Source of the DNA: Spartobacteria bacterium | GTDB taxonomy: Bacteria > Verrucomicrobiota > Verrucomicrobiia > Chthoniobacterales > UBA10450 | Assembly: GCA_003169975.1 (NCBI GenBank) | Contig: PNAA01000025.1 | Coordinates: 75,700 to 139,699, forward strand | Reading direction: 5' to 3' | Length of the DNA stretch: 64,000 bases | In this document: positions 1-8,846 of the stretch, piece by piece | Numbering within the stretch: position 1 is the first letter of the stretch | Layout: every line of letters starts with the position of its first letter | Made by a program: the position numbers and the translations under genes | The notes under the pieces: generated by a model | What the model was told of the DNA's origin: nothing | Database searches by the model: none | The model's input: the letters and a program-made list of their open reading frames with translations, nothing else

Positions 1-2733
1 GGCGACCAGATGGCCGTCCACGTGCCCCTCTCGGTCGAGGCGCAAATGGAAGCGCGCATGCTAATGCTCGCGCCGAACAATATCTTTTCGCCGTCGAGCG
101 GAAAACCGATCACCACGCCGTCGCAGGACATCACGTTAGGCTGTTATTATCTCACGCAGAATCCGCGCCGCGCCGCGGGCGCCGCGGTGGAAACGCGCCT
201 GCCGCTTTTCGACAACGCGACTGAAGTTGAGTTCGCGATGGCCGATGGGGCGGTCAAGACGCACGATCGGATTCGCCTGCGGAATCCGGATTTCGGTAAA
301 GAAACCATCTACGGCGACGCCGAAACGCGCGTTATGGAAACGACCGCGGGTCGCGTCATCTTCAACGAGATCTGGCCCGACAAACTCGGTTTCTTCAACA
401 AAGCCGCCGGCAAGAAGCAGCTCAGCGACATTATCTGGCGTTGTTACCAGGTGGCCGGCCAGCAGGGCACGGTCGAGACGCTCGATCGCCTCAAGGAACT
501 CGGCTTCGCGGAAGCGACCAAGGCCGGCGTGTCGATCGGCATCTCCGACATGATCATTCCGAAGGAGAAAGAGCTCCAGCTCGCGAATGCCTACAAACAG
601 ATCAAGCAGGTCGAACAGCAGTACCGCAAAGGCATCATCACTGACGGCGAGCGCTACAACAAGATCATCGACATCTGGACCCACGCGGGCGACGAGATTT
701 CCAATGTCATGTTCCGTACCCTCGAGCATAACGAAGGCCGCAAAGAACTGAACCCGGTCTTCCTGATGGTCGATTCCGGCGCGCGCGGCAACCGTCAGCA
801 GGTGAAGCAGCTGGCCGGGATGCGCGGTTTGATGGCGAAGCCCTCGGGCGAAATCATCGAGCGGCCGATCACCTCGAACTTCCGCGAAGGTCTGACCGTG
901 CTCGAGTATTTCATCTCCACTCACGGCGCGCGCAAGGGTCTGGCCGACACCGCGCTCAAGACGGCGGATTCCGGTTACCTGACGAGAAAGCTGGTCGACG
1001 CGTCGCAGGACGTGATCATCAACGAGATCGATTGCGAAACGGTCAACGGCATCACGGTGCGCGCCATTTATGAAGGCGACGAAGAAGTGGTCGATCTCGC
1101 GACCCGCATCATCGGCCGCGTCAGCTGTGAAACGGTGGTCGATCCGGTGACGAAAAAGAAAATCGTCAAGGCGAATCAGTTGATCGACGAGCCCATCGCC
1201 GCCGCGATTGAAAAAGTCGGCGTGGAAAGCCTCAAGATTCGTTCCGTCCTGACCTGCGAAACCGGGCGCGGCGTTTGCGCGCATTGCTACGGACGGAACC
1301 TGGCGACCGGCCAGTTCGTGAAGCTGGGCGAAGCAGTCGGCATCATCGCCGCGCAATCGATCGGCGAACCGGGCACGCAGTTGACGATGCGGACCTTCCA
1401 CATCGGCGGCACCGCGAGCCAGACCTTTAAGCAGCCGATCATCAAAGCGAAGAACGACGGCCGCGTGCAGTTCAATGAGCTGCGCACCGTGCAGTCGCTC
1501 GACGGCAACTGGATCGCGCTCAATAAGAACGGCTCGATCAGCCTGCATAACGAAGAGGGCCGGGAAATCGAGCGCTACAATATCGTCATCGGTTCCGTCA
1601 TCTCGATGGCCGACGGCGCGAAGGTGAAGAAAGGCGAAACCTTTGTGCAGTGGGATCCCTATAACGTCCCGATCTTGACCGACAAAAGCGGCAAGATCGA
1701 ATTCCGCGACATGATCGCGGGCGTCACCATGAAACGCGACGTGGACGAGGCGACCGGGCTGATGGGCACCGTCATTATCGAACACAAGGAAGACCTGCAT
1801 CCGCAGATCGTGATCGTGGGCGACGACGGCGAAGTAGCCGCGAGTTATTCCATTCCGGCGGGCGCGCACGTCATCGTCGAGGCGAATCACAAGATTCGCG
1901 CCGGCGCCTTGCTCGCCAAGACGCCGCGCAAGATTGCCAAGACCAAGGACATTACCGGCGGTCTGCCACGCGTGGCGGAATTGTTCGAGGCGCGCCGTCC
2001 GAAAGATGCGGCCGAGATCGCGAAGATCGACGGCATCGTCGAAATCGGCGGCACGGTGCGCGGGAAACGGAAGCTGATTCTGAAGGACACCGCGACCGGC
2101 GCGGAAGAAGAGCACCTCATTCCGCTGAACAAACACATGATCGTGTTCAAAGGCGACTTCGTGAAGAAGGGCTCGCAACTAACCGAAGGACCAATCGTGC
2201 CGCATGAGATTCTGGAGATTTGCGGACCGCAGGATTTGCAGGAGCACCTCGTGAACGAAGTGCAGGAAGTTTACCGGCTCCAGGGCGTCGAGATTAACGA
2301 CAAGCACATCGAGATCATCGTTAGGCAAATGCTCCGCAAGGTGAAGATCACCGACCCGGGCGACACCGCGCTCCTCTGGGGCGACCAGATCGATAAGCTC
2401 GAGTTCGAAAAGCAAAACGCCGAAGTCGTGAAGCAGGGCGGCAAGCCGGCCGAAGCGACCCCGGTGCTGCTCGGCATCACCAAGGCTTCGCTCGAAACCG
2501 ACAGCTTCATCTCCGCGGCGTCGTTCCAGGACACGACCCGCGTCCTGACCGAGGCTGCCACGTTGGGCAAAGTCGACAAGCTGCGCGGCTTCAAGGAGAA
2601 CGTGATCATGGGTCACCTCATCCCGGCCGGCACCGGCTTCCCGGCGGTGCGCGAGATCAAACTTGTCGAACTCGGCGAGCAGGTCGGCGCCCCCTTAATG
2701 GAAGAGCCGGAACCGCAACCCGCGCTTGGCTAA
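1..2733 (+). CDS. rpoC: DNA-directed RNA polymerase subunit beta' (5'-truncated by window edge)
   Basis: The frame is open from base 1 (Gly-Asp-Gln-Met-Ala-Val-His-Val), so the gene begins upstream of the window. About 910 C-terminal residues are present. They include the post-active-site block, the bridge-helix region ([20 protein letters not shown]), the second zinc site (Cys of NEIDCET plus [13 protein letters not shown]), the trigger-loop segment ([19 protein letters not shown]) and the C-terminal region with IIVRQML. The catalytic NADFDGD motif lies upstream and cannot be seen. The product is the core polymerase subunit. A terminator-like hairpin follows the TAA stop, so this is probably the end of the rpoBC transcription unit. 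Two copies of the CGTTAGGC octamer lie inside the gene (near 134 and 2319). Confidence 0.98.
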   Translation, partial: GDQMAVHVPLSVEAQMEARMLMLAPNNIFSPSSGKPITTPSQDITLGCYYLTQNPRRAAGAAVETRLPLFDNATEVEFAMADGAVKTHDRIRLRNPDFGKETIYGDAETRVMETTAGRVIFNEIWPDKLGFFNKAAGKKQLSDIIWRCYQVAGQQGTVETLDRLKELGFAEATKAGVSIGISDMIIPKEKELQLANAYKQIKQVEQQYRKGIITDGERYNKIIDIWTHAGDEISNVMFRTLEHNEGRKELNPVFLMVDSGARGNRQQVKQLAGMRGLMAKPSGEIIERPITSNFREGLTVLEYFISTHGARKGLADTALKTADSGYLTRKLVDASQDVIINEIDCETVNGITVRAIYEGDEEVVDLATRIIGRVSCETVVDPVTKKKIVKANQLIDEPIAAAIEKVGVESLKIRSVLTCETGRGVCAHCYGRNLATGQFVKLGEAVGIIAAQSIGEPGTQLTMRTFHIGGTASQTFKQPIIKAKNDGRVQFNELRTVQSLDGNWIALNKNGSISLHNEEGREIERYNIVIGSVISMADGAKVKKGETFVQWDPYNVPILTDKSGKIEFRDMIAGVTMKRDVDEATGLMGTVIIEHKEDLHPQIVIVGDDGEVAASYSIPAGAHVIVEANHKIRAGALLAKTPRKIAKTKDITGGLPRVAELFEARRPKDAAEIAKIDGIVEIGGTVRGKRKLILKDTATGAEEEHLIPLNKHMIVFKGDFVKKGSQLTEGPIVPHEILEICGPQDLQEHLVNEVQEVYRLQGVEINDKHIEIIVRQMLRKVKITDPGDTALLWGDQIDKLEFEKQNAEVVKQGGKPAEATPVLLGITKASLETDSFISAASFQDTTRVLTEAATLGKVDKLRGFKENVIMGHLIPAGTGFPAVREIKLVELGEQVGAPLMEEPEPQPALG

Positions 2734-2756
2734 AATAAATTCCATGCTGTAGAAAT

Positions 2757-2790
2757 GAGGGCCGCACGCGAGTGCGGCTCTCATTATTTC
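2757..2790 (+). terminator. Terminator-like hairpin after rpoC
   Basis: Arms 2757-2767 and 2772-2782 pair over 11 bp with one G-U pair, around a GCGA loop. A short AT-rich tail (ATTATTTC) follows. The hairpin lies 24 bp after the rpoC stop and just before the likely ATG of the next gene. The tail is poor in uridine, so termination efficiency is uncertain. Confidence 0.6.
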
Positions 2791-2793
2791 ACG

Positions 2794-3336
2794 ATGTCGA
2801 TCGCAACCAAAACCGGAGATGCCGGCGAAACCTCGCTCATGTATGGCCGGCGCGTATCCAAGACGGATGCGCGGGTCGATGCTTACGGTTGTGTCGATGA
2901 ACTGAATTCGGCACTCGGTCTCGTCCGGGCGACGGCCGGGGCGGCGCAGGTTGGGGAGCAGATTCTCTCCATCCAAAAAGAGCTGGTCACGGTGATGGGT
3001 GAACTGGCGACCGCGCCGCAAGACCTCGCGCGTTATCAAAAGGACGGCTTTGCCCTAACGACCGCCGCAATGGTCGATCGCCTGACCGCGGCGATTGACG
3101 ACCTGGAAAAAGATAAAACGCTTTACGGGAAAGGCTGGGCCATGCCGGGGAACAACCCGCTCGCCGCTGCGCTCGACCTGGCGCGCACGGTCTGTCGCCG
3201 GGCCGAGCGCCGTGTCGCCGCGCTCGAGGTGAGCGAACATGCCCAGGCGGAAATCCTTCGTTATCTGAACCGTCTCTCCGATCTCTGCTGGCTCCTCGCG
3301 CGTTTCGCGGAGAAAAACGGCGCCGCTGCGGCGTGA
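2794..3336 (+). CDS. pduO: ATP:cob(I)alamin adenosyltransferase, PduO type
   Basis: Encodes about 180 residues with the PduO/MmaB N-terminal signature (TKTGDAGETSLMYG) followed by RVSKTDARVDAYGCVDELNS. Near the C-terminus it has the ALDLARTVCRRAERRV helix, with the Arg/Glu residues typical of the ATP and corrin site. The family transfers the adenosyl group of ATP to cob(I)alamin to make adenosylcobalamin in the cytoplasm. The ATG at 2794 is chosen because the family signature starts at the third residue. The in-frame ATG at 2755 would add 13 residues encoded by the terminator hairpin. The DLH-family gene begins 18 bp downstream on the same strand. Confidence 0.93.
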   Translation: MSIATKTGDAGETSLMYGRRVSKTDARVDAYGCVDELNSALGLVRATAGAAQVGEQILSIQKELVTVMGELATAPQDLARYQKDGFALTTAAMVDRLTAAIDDLEKDKTLYGKGWAMPGNNPLAAALDLARTVCRRAERRVAALEVSEHAQAEILRYLNRLSDLCWLLARFAEKNGAAAA

Positions 3337-3354
3337 GGTTTTCTTGAAACCGCC

Positions 3355-4146
3355 ATGACCGTTACCGATCACGAATTCGTCGACCTTCCGACGCCCACCG
3401 GCCCGATGCGCACGCACGTCTTGCGCCCTGCGGCGGAAGGCCGCTATCCGGGCATCCTGCTTTTCTCGGAAATCTTTCAGGTCACCGCCCCCATCCGTCG
3501 GACGGCGGCGTTGCTTGCCGGGCACGGGTTCCTCGTCGCAGTGCCGGAGATTTACCACGAATACGAACCCGCCGGCACTGTGCTCGCCTACGACAATACG
3601 GGAGCGGAGCGCGGCAATGCTCTCAAGACCACCAAGCCGCTCGACGCCTACGATGCCGACGCGCGGGCGGTCTTGAAATACCTGACCGAACATCCCGCCT
3701 CGACTGGCAAGCTCGGCGTCATGGGCATCTGCATCGGCGGCCATCTCGCATTTCGCGCGGCGATGAATCCCGGCGTGCTCGCCGCCGCCTGCTTTTACGC
3801 CACCGATATCCACAAGCGCGGTCTCGGCGCGGGCATGAATGACAACACGCTCGATCGCATTCCCGAGATCGCCGGCGAAATGCTCATGGTCTGGGGCCTC
3901 CAGGATCCGCACGTCCCGCTCGAAGGTCGCTTGAAAATCCATGCCGCGCTCGAAGCGGCCGGCACGTTTTTTCAATGGCACGAGTTCAACGCCGCCCACG
4001 CTTTCCTGCGCGACGAAGGCCCGCGTTACAATCCCGTGCTCGCCCAGCAGAGCTACGCGCTCGCGCTGGAAATGTTCCAGCGCCGGCTCGCGGAGGGCGA
4101 TGTCATCGCCGCGAAACCGGCGGACGCCGGCGAGACGAAGCATTAG
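3355..4146 (+). CDS. Dienelactone hydrolase family protein
   Basis: A 263-residue alpha/beta hydrolase of the DLH family. The nucleophile elbow is GICIGG with a catalytic Cys, followed by the acid in WGLQDPHVP and the His in AAHAFLRDEGPRYNP. Together these form the Cys-Asp-His triad typical of DLH rather than the Ser triad of ordinary esterases. There is no signal peptide, so it is probably cytosolic. The family hydrolyses dienelactones in chlorocatechol breakdown, but most members have unknown substrates and nothing nearby suggests aromatic catabolism. It probably shares a transcript with the adenosyltransferase upstream. The C-terminal 25 residues are low-complexity and not needed for the fold. 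Confidence 0.88.
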   Translation: MTVTDHEFVDLPTPTGPMRTHVLRPAAEGRYPGILLFSEIFQVTAPIRRTAALLAGHGFLVAVPEIYHEYEPAGTVLAYDNTGAERGNALKTTKPLDAYDADARAVLKYLTEHPASTGKLGVMGICIGGHLAFRAAMNPGVLAAACFYATDIHKRGLGAGMNDNTLDRIPEIAGEMLMVWGLQDPHVPLEGRLKIHAALEAAGTFFQWHEFNAAHAFLRDEGPRYNPVLAQQSYALALEMFQRRLAEGDVIAAKPADAGETKH

Positions 4147-4190
4147 GAAGGCAGGCGCGGAACTGAGTTTGCGCCCGGCCGCGAAACTCT

Positions 4191-4329
4191 TTCCGGGTAG
4201 CGCACGTGTCTCGCGTGCGGGCGATGGCGTCCTCGCCATCGCGAACTTTCTCAGAAGCGCACGTGTCAGGAAAAGTTCGTTGCGGTGGAACACCGCAACC
4301 AGCACGCGAGACGCGTGCGCTACCCGGAA
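4191..4329. repeat. Composite palindromic repeat, type GTAGCGCACG
   Basis: Outer arms of about 28 bp (4191-4218 and 4302-4329, starting TTCCGGGTAGCGCACG) are near-perfect inverted repeats. Inside are two smaller perfect hairpins: GCGATGGCG/CGCCATCGC (4221-4242) and TTGCGGTG/CACCGCAA (4280-4298). The element fills the gap between two convergent genes and resembles the 6085-6204 element in layout. No transposase is present, so it looks like a REP/MITE-type non-autonomous element. It may also end transcription from both sides. Confidence 0.8.
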
Positions 4330-4348
4330 AATTCCCTCGGCGCGCGAC

Positions 4349-6019
4349 CTATTTCGGCAGCTCGTCGTCCCTACCCAGATACTCCCAGCGTTGCAGAGAA
4401 AGCGGCACGTTCCCGTTCTTCCAGACGTAATCGTGGAAGGCGCGCAGATTGAATTTTTCACCCTGCTGCAGGCGCGCTTCGGCGAGCAGCTTGGTGATCT
4501 GGAGTTTGCCGATCTGGTAGGTGATGGCCTGTCCCGGACCGGTGGAGAAGGCGGTCGCTTCCTGCCGGGCCGTCGCCGGATCCATCGGCACTTTCGTTTC
4601 GAGATATTTCGCCGCTTGCTCGAGGGTGAATTCGCCAAGCGCGAGTTTCACGTCGACTTCCACGCGGAGCGCGCGCAGACGCATAAAATTGTAAATGATC
4701 TCGCGAGTGTGCGGGCTGTCGTCGAAGAGACCGGCCTGCAGCATCATCTCCTCGGCGTAAAAGCCGATGCCTTCGTTCGCGCCGGAGTCATAGTAATGCC
4801 GCCGGATCGGGTCGTCGTGTTTCCAGGAAAGGCAGAGCTGAAAATAATGGCCCGGGATTCCTTCGTGGGCGGTGAGAGGCCGCGGATCTTGCGCCGTGGC
4901 GCGCCCAAAGTAACCGAGCTTGGCGGAAGGCGGATCAACGTAACGGATGCAGTTCTCTTGCAGACGTGACGGCGAAGTGAAGTCGTCCATTTCTCCGAAG
5001 CCATCGAGCGCATGCAGATAAGCCGGCATCGCACGCATGGTGTAGTGCTGCATCCATCCGGGCACGGTGAGAATGCCGCGAGTTTCGAGAAAATCGCGGA
5101 TCTGCAATTCTTTCGCGGCCGTGTCCGCGATCCAACGGTCGGTGTTGTCCGCGATCTTCAGCGGCGGAACATCCTTGTTCCGGTTCTTCTCATACGCTTC
5201 GAAGGCCACCGCGCGATTCCATTCCTGCCGACCCATGGCGAGGAGTTCTTCGGGCGCGTAGGGGAGCAAAGCCACGTTCCGCAGAAAGAAAAGGTAAGCG
5301 TCCCGGCCGAGCGCGGTTTGCGCCGGCAACGAAGGCAGTTCTTTCTGTAGTCGTTGCCGAAAATTCTCCAGCGCGTCCTCGGCGCTCTCCGTGGCGCCGG
5401 TCAACTCCGCTTCCTTCAAAGTGGTCGAGGGCTGGAGCGCGGTCGCCATCTCCTGCAAGCGCGGCCGGATTTTCTCGAGCGCCCGAATCGCGACGCTGGC
5501 GAAGGGCGCGGGTGGATTCGTTAGGTTGGCGGTCGCGTTTTCCAGGATGGCGGGAATGTTTTCAATCCGGACGAGGATTTCCCGGCTCCGTGTTTCATCA
5601 TAAGGGGCAGGTACGGTTAACGCCTCCACTACCGGGGTGAGCGTTTGCTCGAGGTAAAAGTTGGGGTCGCGCTTCCAGCGCGGATTGATTTCCAACTCCC
5701 AGTGCACGCGTGCCAGGGCGGAGCCGATCAGCCGATAATCGACCTGCTGCGGGACGGGCCATTTGCTGGCGTCGACTTGTTTCCAGCGCGCCTCGAACTC
5801 GCCGAGATCCGCGCGGCGCTTCGCGATGGCCGCGGGAGACCAATCGCGGATTCCACCCGGGCGCTGCATGCGATTGACATCGTCGCTGGTGAACGGCGCG
5901 TATTGCGCGCGCCAGGTCCAGAAGTCCTGCGCGAGCTTCTGGAGTGGAGTGTTCGGCGGCTCTCCGTAGATCCGGCCGACGAGAAGGAGTGAAATGGCAA
6001 GAATGGCGGCTTGTTTCAT
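4349..6019 (-). CDS. Exported DUF885 family protein, putative metallopeptidase
   Basis: About 556 residues from the ATG at 6019, which places a signal peptide at the N-terminus (MKQAAILAISLLLVGRIYGE). The open frame extends further upstream into the palindromic repeat, but that part is not protein-like. The DUF885 core is clear. HEGIPGHYFQ at about residue 385 provides a His-Glu...His metal-binding pattern, followed about 30 residues later by NEGIGFYAEE with further acidic ligands. DUF885 proteins are predicted zinc-dependent peptidases; the substrate is unknown. The gene lies 189 bp downstream of the permease run and is separated from it by a palindromic element, so it is probably an independent unit. 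Confidence 0.85.
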   Translation of the reverse strand: MKQAAILAISLLLVGRIYGEPPNTPLQKLAQDFWTWRAQYAPFTSDDVNRMQRPGGIRDWSPAAIAKRRADLGEFEARWKQVDASKWPVPQQVDYRLIGSALARVHWELEINPRWKRDPNFYLEQTLTPVVEALTVPAPYDETRSREILVRIENIPAILENATANLTNPPAPFASVAIRALEKIRPRLQEMATALQPSTTLKEAELTGATESAEDALENFRQRLQKELPSLPAQTALGRDAYLFFLRNVALLPYAPEELLAMGRQEWNRAVAFEAYEKNRNKDVPPLKIADNTDRWIADTAAKELQIRDFLETRGILTVPGWMQHYTMRAMPAYLHALDGFGEMDDFTSPSRLQENCIRYVDPPSAKLGYFGRATAQDPRPLTAHEGIPGHYFQLCLSWKHDDPIRRHYYDSGANEGIGFYAEEMMLQAGLFDDSPHTREIIYNFMRLRALRVEVDVKLALGEFTLEQAAKYLETKVPMDPATARQEATAFSTGPGQAITYQIGKLQITKLLAEARLQQGEKFNLRAFHDYVWKNGNVPLSLQRWEYLGRDDELPK

Positions 6020-6084
6020 AAAGATCGAGCAGTCGACTCTATCGCTCTGGCGGAACTGGAGGAGCAAAATCGTCGCGGCTGGTT

Positions 6085-6204
6085 GGGGAGCGCACGCGAC
6101 TCGCGTGCTGTTTCCGGCGACTCGCCGGAAACTTCCCTTAAGTGTCGCACTGGGATGTGCTCGGCGAGTCGCCGAACACGGCACGCGAGTCGCGTGCGCT
6201 CCCC
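6085..6204. repeat. Composite palindromic repeat with perfect 24-bp arms
   Basis: Arms 6085-6108 and 6181-6204 (GGGGAGCGCACGCGACTCGC...) are exact reverse complements. Inside are two hairpins, TTTCCGGCGA/CTCGCCGGAAA and a GGCGA/TCGCC stem flanked by TGTGCTC/GAACACG. It has the same architecture as 4191-4329: outer arms carrying GCGCACGCG(A/T)CTCGCGTGC plus two inner stems. It sits after the last permease of the long operon and is a good candidate for its transcriptional end. Confidence 0.82.
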
Positions 6205-6208
6205 GGAC

Positions 6209-8794
6209 TCACTCGGAGCGCAGCGCGACCATCGGGTCGACCCGCGCGGCGCGACGCGCCGGCAGCCAGGTGGCGAGTAACGCCGCGGCGGCGAGGACGA
6301 GCGGCGCAATGGTGAAGGCGATCGGATCGAGCGCGCCGACTTCGTAAAGCAACCCGCTCACGACTTTTCCGGTCAGGACGGCGAAGAGCAGCCCAAGCGC
6401 GACACCGCTCACGAGCATGACCGCGGTCTCGCGCATGAACATCCATTGCACCACTCCGGGGCGCGCTCCCAGCGCCATGCGGATGCCGATTTCCCGCCGC
6501 CGCCGCGCGACCGCGTAGGCTTTCACGCCGTAAATCCCGATCACGGCGAGAGTGAGCGCGAGTCCGCCGAAGACGGAGAAGAGCGCCGCTCCCGCGCGCA
6601 CGACCCAGAGTTCCACGTTGCTCTCGAGATGTTGCGAAAACGTCTTCAGCGAGAGGATGGGCAACACCGGATCGACTTCGCGCACGGTGCGGCGGATGAG
6701 ATCGGCCGCGGCCGTCTCACTCGTGCGGTCGAGTGCGGCGAATTTGATGATGAAGAAAACGTTGCTCTGGAAACCGCGGGCGAACGGCAGGTAGAGAGTG
6801 CCCGGAAGTTCCTTCTCGAAAAGCGCATCGCGCGTTGCCGGCACGATGCCAATGATTTCGATCGGCTCGTTAGGCTTCAGTGCGCCGCTTGAGTCGTCGT
6901 TCATGCCGATACCGGCCCGGCCGCCGCCTTTCGAGGGCGCGGCGTCGACCGCGATCTGGATCTGTTGCCCGAGCGCGTCACCCCGGGGCCAGAGTTTTTT
7001 CGCCAGGACGTCGTCGACGATCGCGACCGCGGGTCCGCCGGGATTTGTCGCCTCCGCGACGTTAAACGCCCGGCCCCGCGGAAAATGCAGTCCGACCGTC
7101 GTGAAATAATCCGCGCCCACGCTGTCCCAGCGGGCCTCGAAAGCGAGACCTTCCGCGGCTGTTGCCGGATGAGTCTCCGGCGCCGCAGTGATGCCGGCGC
7201 GCTGCACTTTCTTGCTCAGCGAAATCATCCCGAACGGCACGGTGGCGGAGATGCTGGCGTGTTCGACGCCGGGCAAGGCTGCGAGCCGCTCCTGCAACTG
7301 GCGATAAATCTCGCGTGACTGTTTTTGATTGTGGCCGCCGAGGCTGGCGTCGACCTCGAGGAGGAAGCTGTGGTCGACCTTTATTCCGGGATCGACGCCG
7401 GCGGCCTTGTTCGCCCCGCGGATGAAAAGCGCGGCGGCGGTGAGGAGGGCGAGGGAGAAGGCGATCTGTGCGACAACGAGTGGATTGCGCGGGAGAAATT
7501 TCCAATGTCGCCTAACGATATCTTCGGCGGCGTTTTCTTTCAAGTCGCCGATGACGAGGCCGCGCGAGAGTTTGAGGGCTGGCCCGAGCGTGAAGCAGAT
7601 CGTACCGATCAGGCAAAAAACGAGGGTCGCGCCTAACAATGCCGGATTGGGTCCGCTCTGCCAGACGAGATCGAGTGGGAGCATGTGGCCGAGGGAAGCG
7701 AAAAGCAGGTCGGAGGACCAAAGCCCGAGGAGGATGCCGAGCCCGCCGCCGAAGAGAGCGAGCACGAAACCTTCGATCAAGAGCTGCCTGACAATTCGGC
7801 CGCGGCTCCCGCCGAGCGCCTGGCGGATGGCAATTTCCTTCCGTCGCGCCGTTCCGCGGGCGAGGAGCATGTTCGCGAGATTGAGGCAGGCGACGAAAAG
7901 GACGATGAGCGACATCCCGAGGAGCAGTGGGGCGACGCCGCCGAGGAAGCCGTCGCCCTGCGGACTCGTGCTCGTGGAGAAACGCGAGAGCGGCGCGGTC
8001 ATGAAGGTTTGGTTCTTCTGCTCGACGGGATAGGCCTTTTCCAAATTCGTCGCGAGCGTCTTGAGCGCGGGGAGCGCGGCGGCCGCGCTCAGGCCCGGCT
8101 TGAGGCGCCCGATGAGCAGCAACTGCGTGCCGGAGCGGTCGCCTAACGAATTGCGGTTATCCTGCTCGAAATCGTTCGCCACCTGGTCGTAAACGCCGAT
8201 GGGCAGCCAGACTTCCGCGGAGACGATCTGCATCGTCCCGGTGAATCCTTCCGGCATGATCCCGACGATCGTGTAGGGCCGGCCATTGATCAGCATTTTC
8301 GAACCGAGCAGCGCCGGATCGAATCCCTGCTTCTTCCAATAGTTGTGACTCACGATCGCGACCGGGGTGTTGCGCCCGGGCGTTTCTTCCTCCGGGAGAA
8401 AGGAGCGTCCCTGCGCCGGAGAATGACCGAGGACAGAGAAATAATTCGAGCTCACGACATCGGCAAAAGCGCGTCGCGTGTCGCCTTTTTCTCCGAGCCC
8501 GACCAACGCGAGATTGTGCGCACAGAGGCCGGAGAAGACCGTGTTCTGCTCCCGAATATCTTGATAAGTCGGGTAGGAAAACCCGCGAAAACTCTTCGGG
8601 TTCTTCGCGTCCTGGGAAAAGAGCTGCACGATTTCGGCCGGCCGCGCGTAGGACGGCGGCTGGAAAAAGAGCGTGTGAATGAGGCTGAAGACGGCGGTGT
8701 TGACGCCGATGCCGAGGCCGAGGGTGAGGATGGCAATGAGGCTGAAGCCGGGCGACTTGAGCAGGAGGCGAAAAGCGTAACGGAGATCGTTCAT
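6209..8794 (-). CDS. MacB/FtsX-type orphan permease 1 (ADOP-like; distal end of array)
   Basis: At 861 residues this is the longest of nine paralogous permeases. It begins with the family signature MNDLRYAFRLLLKSPGF and a first membrane segment at about residues 18-42. A MacB-type periplasmic domain follows (with ARPAEIVQLFSQD and GYSPAQGRSF-like blocks), then an FtsX membrane domain around 275-400. A second copy of the periplasmic-plus-FtsX layout ends in ARRAARVDPMVALRSE. The extra length is an insertion of about 30 residues in the second periplasmic domain (PSKGGGRAGIGMNDDSSG). This duplicated layout matches the acidobacterial duplicated orphan permease family. No ATPase is fused. The start lies 52 bp after the previous permease. 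Confidence 0.93.
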   Translation of the reverse strand: MNDLRYAFRLLLKSPGFSLIAILTLGLGIGVNTAVFSLIHTLFFQPPSYARPAEIVQLFSQDAKNPKSFRGFSYPTYQDIREQNTVFSGLCAHNLALVGLGEKGDTRRAFADVVSSNYFSVLGHSPAQGRSFLPEEETPGRNTPVAIVSHNYWKKQGFDPALLGSKMLINGRPYTIVGIMPEGFTGTMQIVSAEVWLPIGVYDQVANDFEQDNRNSLGDRSGTQLLLIGRLKPGLSAAAALPALKTLATNLEKAYPVEQKNQTFMTAPLSRFSTSTSPQGDGFLGGVAPLLLGMSLIVLFVACLNLANMLLARGTARRKEIAIRQALGGSRGRIVRQLLIEGFVLALFGGGLGILLGLWSSDLLFASLGHMLPLDLVWQSGPNPALLGATLVFCLIGTICFTLGPALKLSRGLVIGDLKENAAEDIVRRHWKFLPRNPLVVAQIAFSLALLTAAALFIRGANKAAGVDPGIKVDHSFLLEVDASLGGHNQKQSREIYRQLQERLAALPGVEHASISATVPFGMISLSKKVQRAGITAAPETHPATAAEGLAFEARWDSVGADYFTTVGLHFPRGRAFNVAEATNPGGPAVAIVDDVLAKKLWPRGDALGQQIQIAVDAAPSKGGGRAGIGMNDDSSGALKPNEPIEIIGIVPATRDALFEKELPGTLYLPFARGFQSNVFFIIKFAALDRTSETAAADLIRRTVREVDPVLPILSLKTFSQHLESNVELWVVRAGAALFSVFGGLALTLAVIGIYGVKAYAVARRRREIGIRMALGARPGVVQWMFMRETAVMLVSGVALGLLFAVLTGKVVSGLLYEVGALDPIAFTIAPLVLAAAALLATWLPARRAARVDPMVALRSE

Positions 8795-8846
8795 AGGATT
8801 TTTGATTGCGGATCCGCCTGAGGCGGACTGACTGCGGATTTGAAGA

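Noticed and set aside
136-2178. 680-codon open frame on the minus strand opposite rpoC
   Set aside because: It is fully antisense to a clear rpoC and its Asp/Arg/Phe-rich translation looks like the usual mirror of GC-rich coding sequence; no domain is visible.
3055-4638. 527-codon minus-strand frame spanning pduO, the DLH gene and a repeat
   Set aside because: It crosses three unrelated features on the opposite strand and reads through a palindromic element. Both genes it covers have catalytic motifs in the plus-strand frame.
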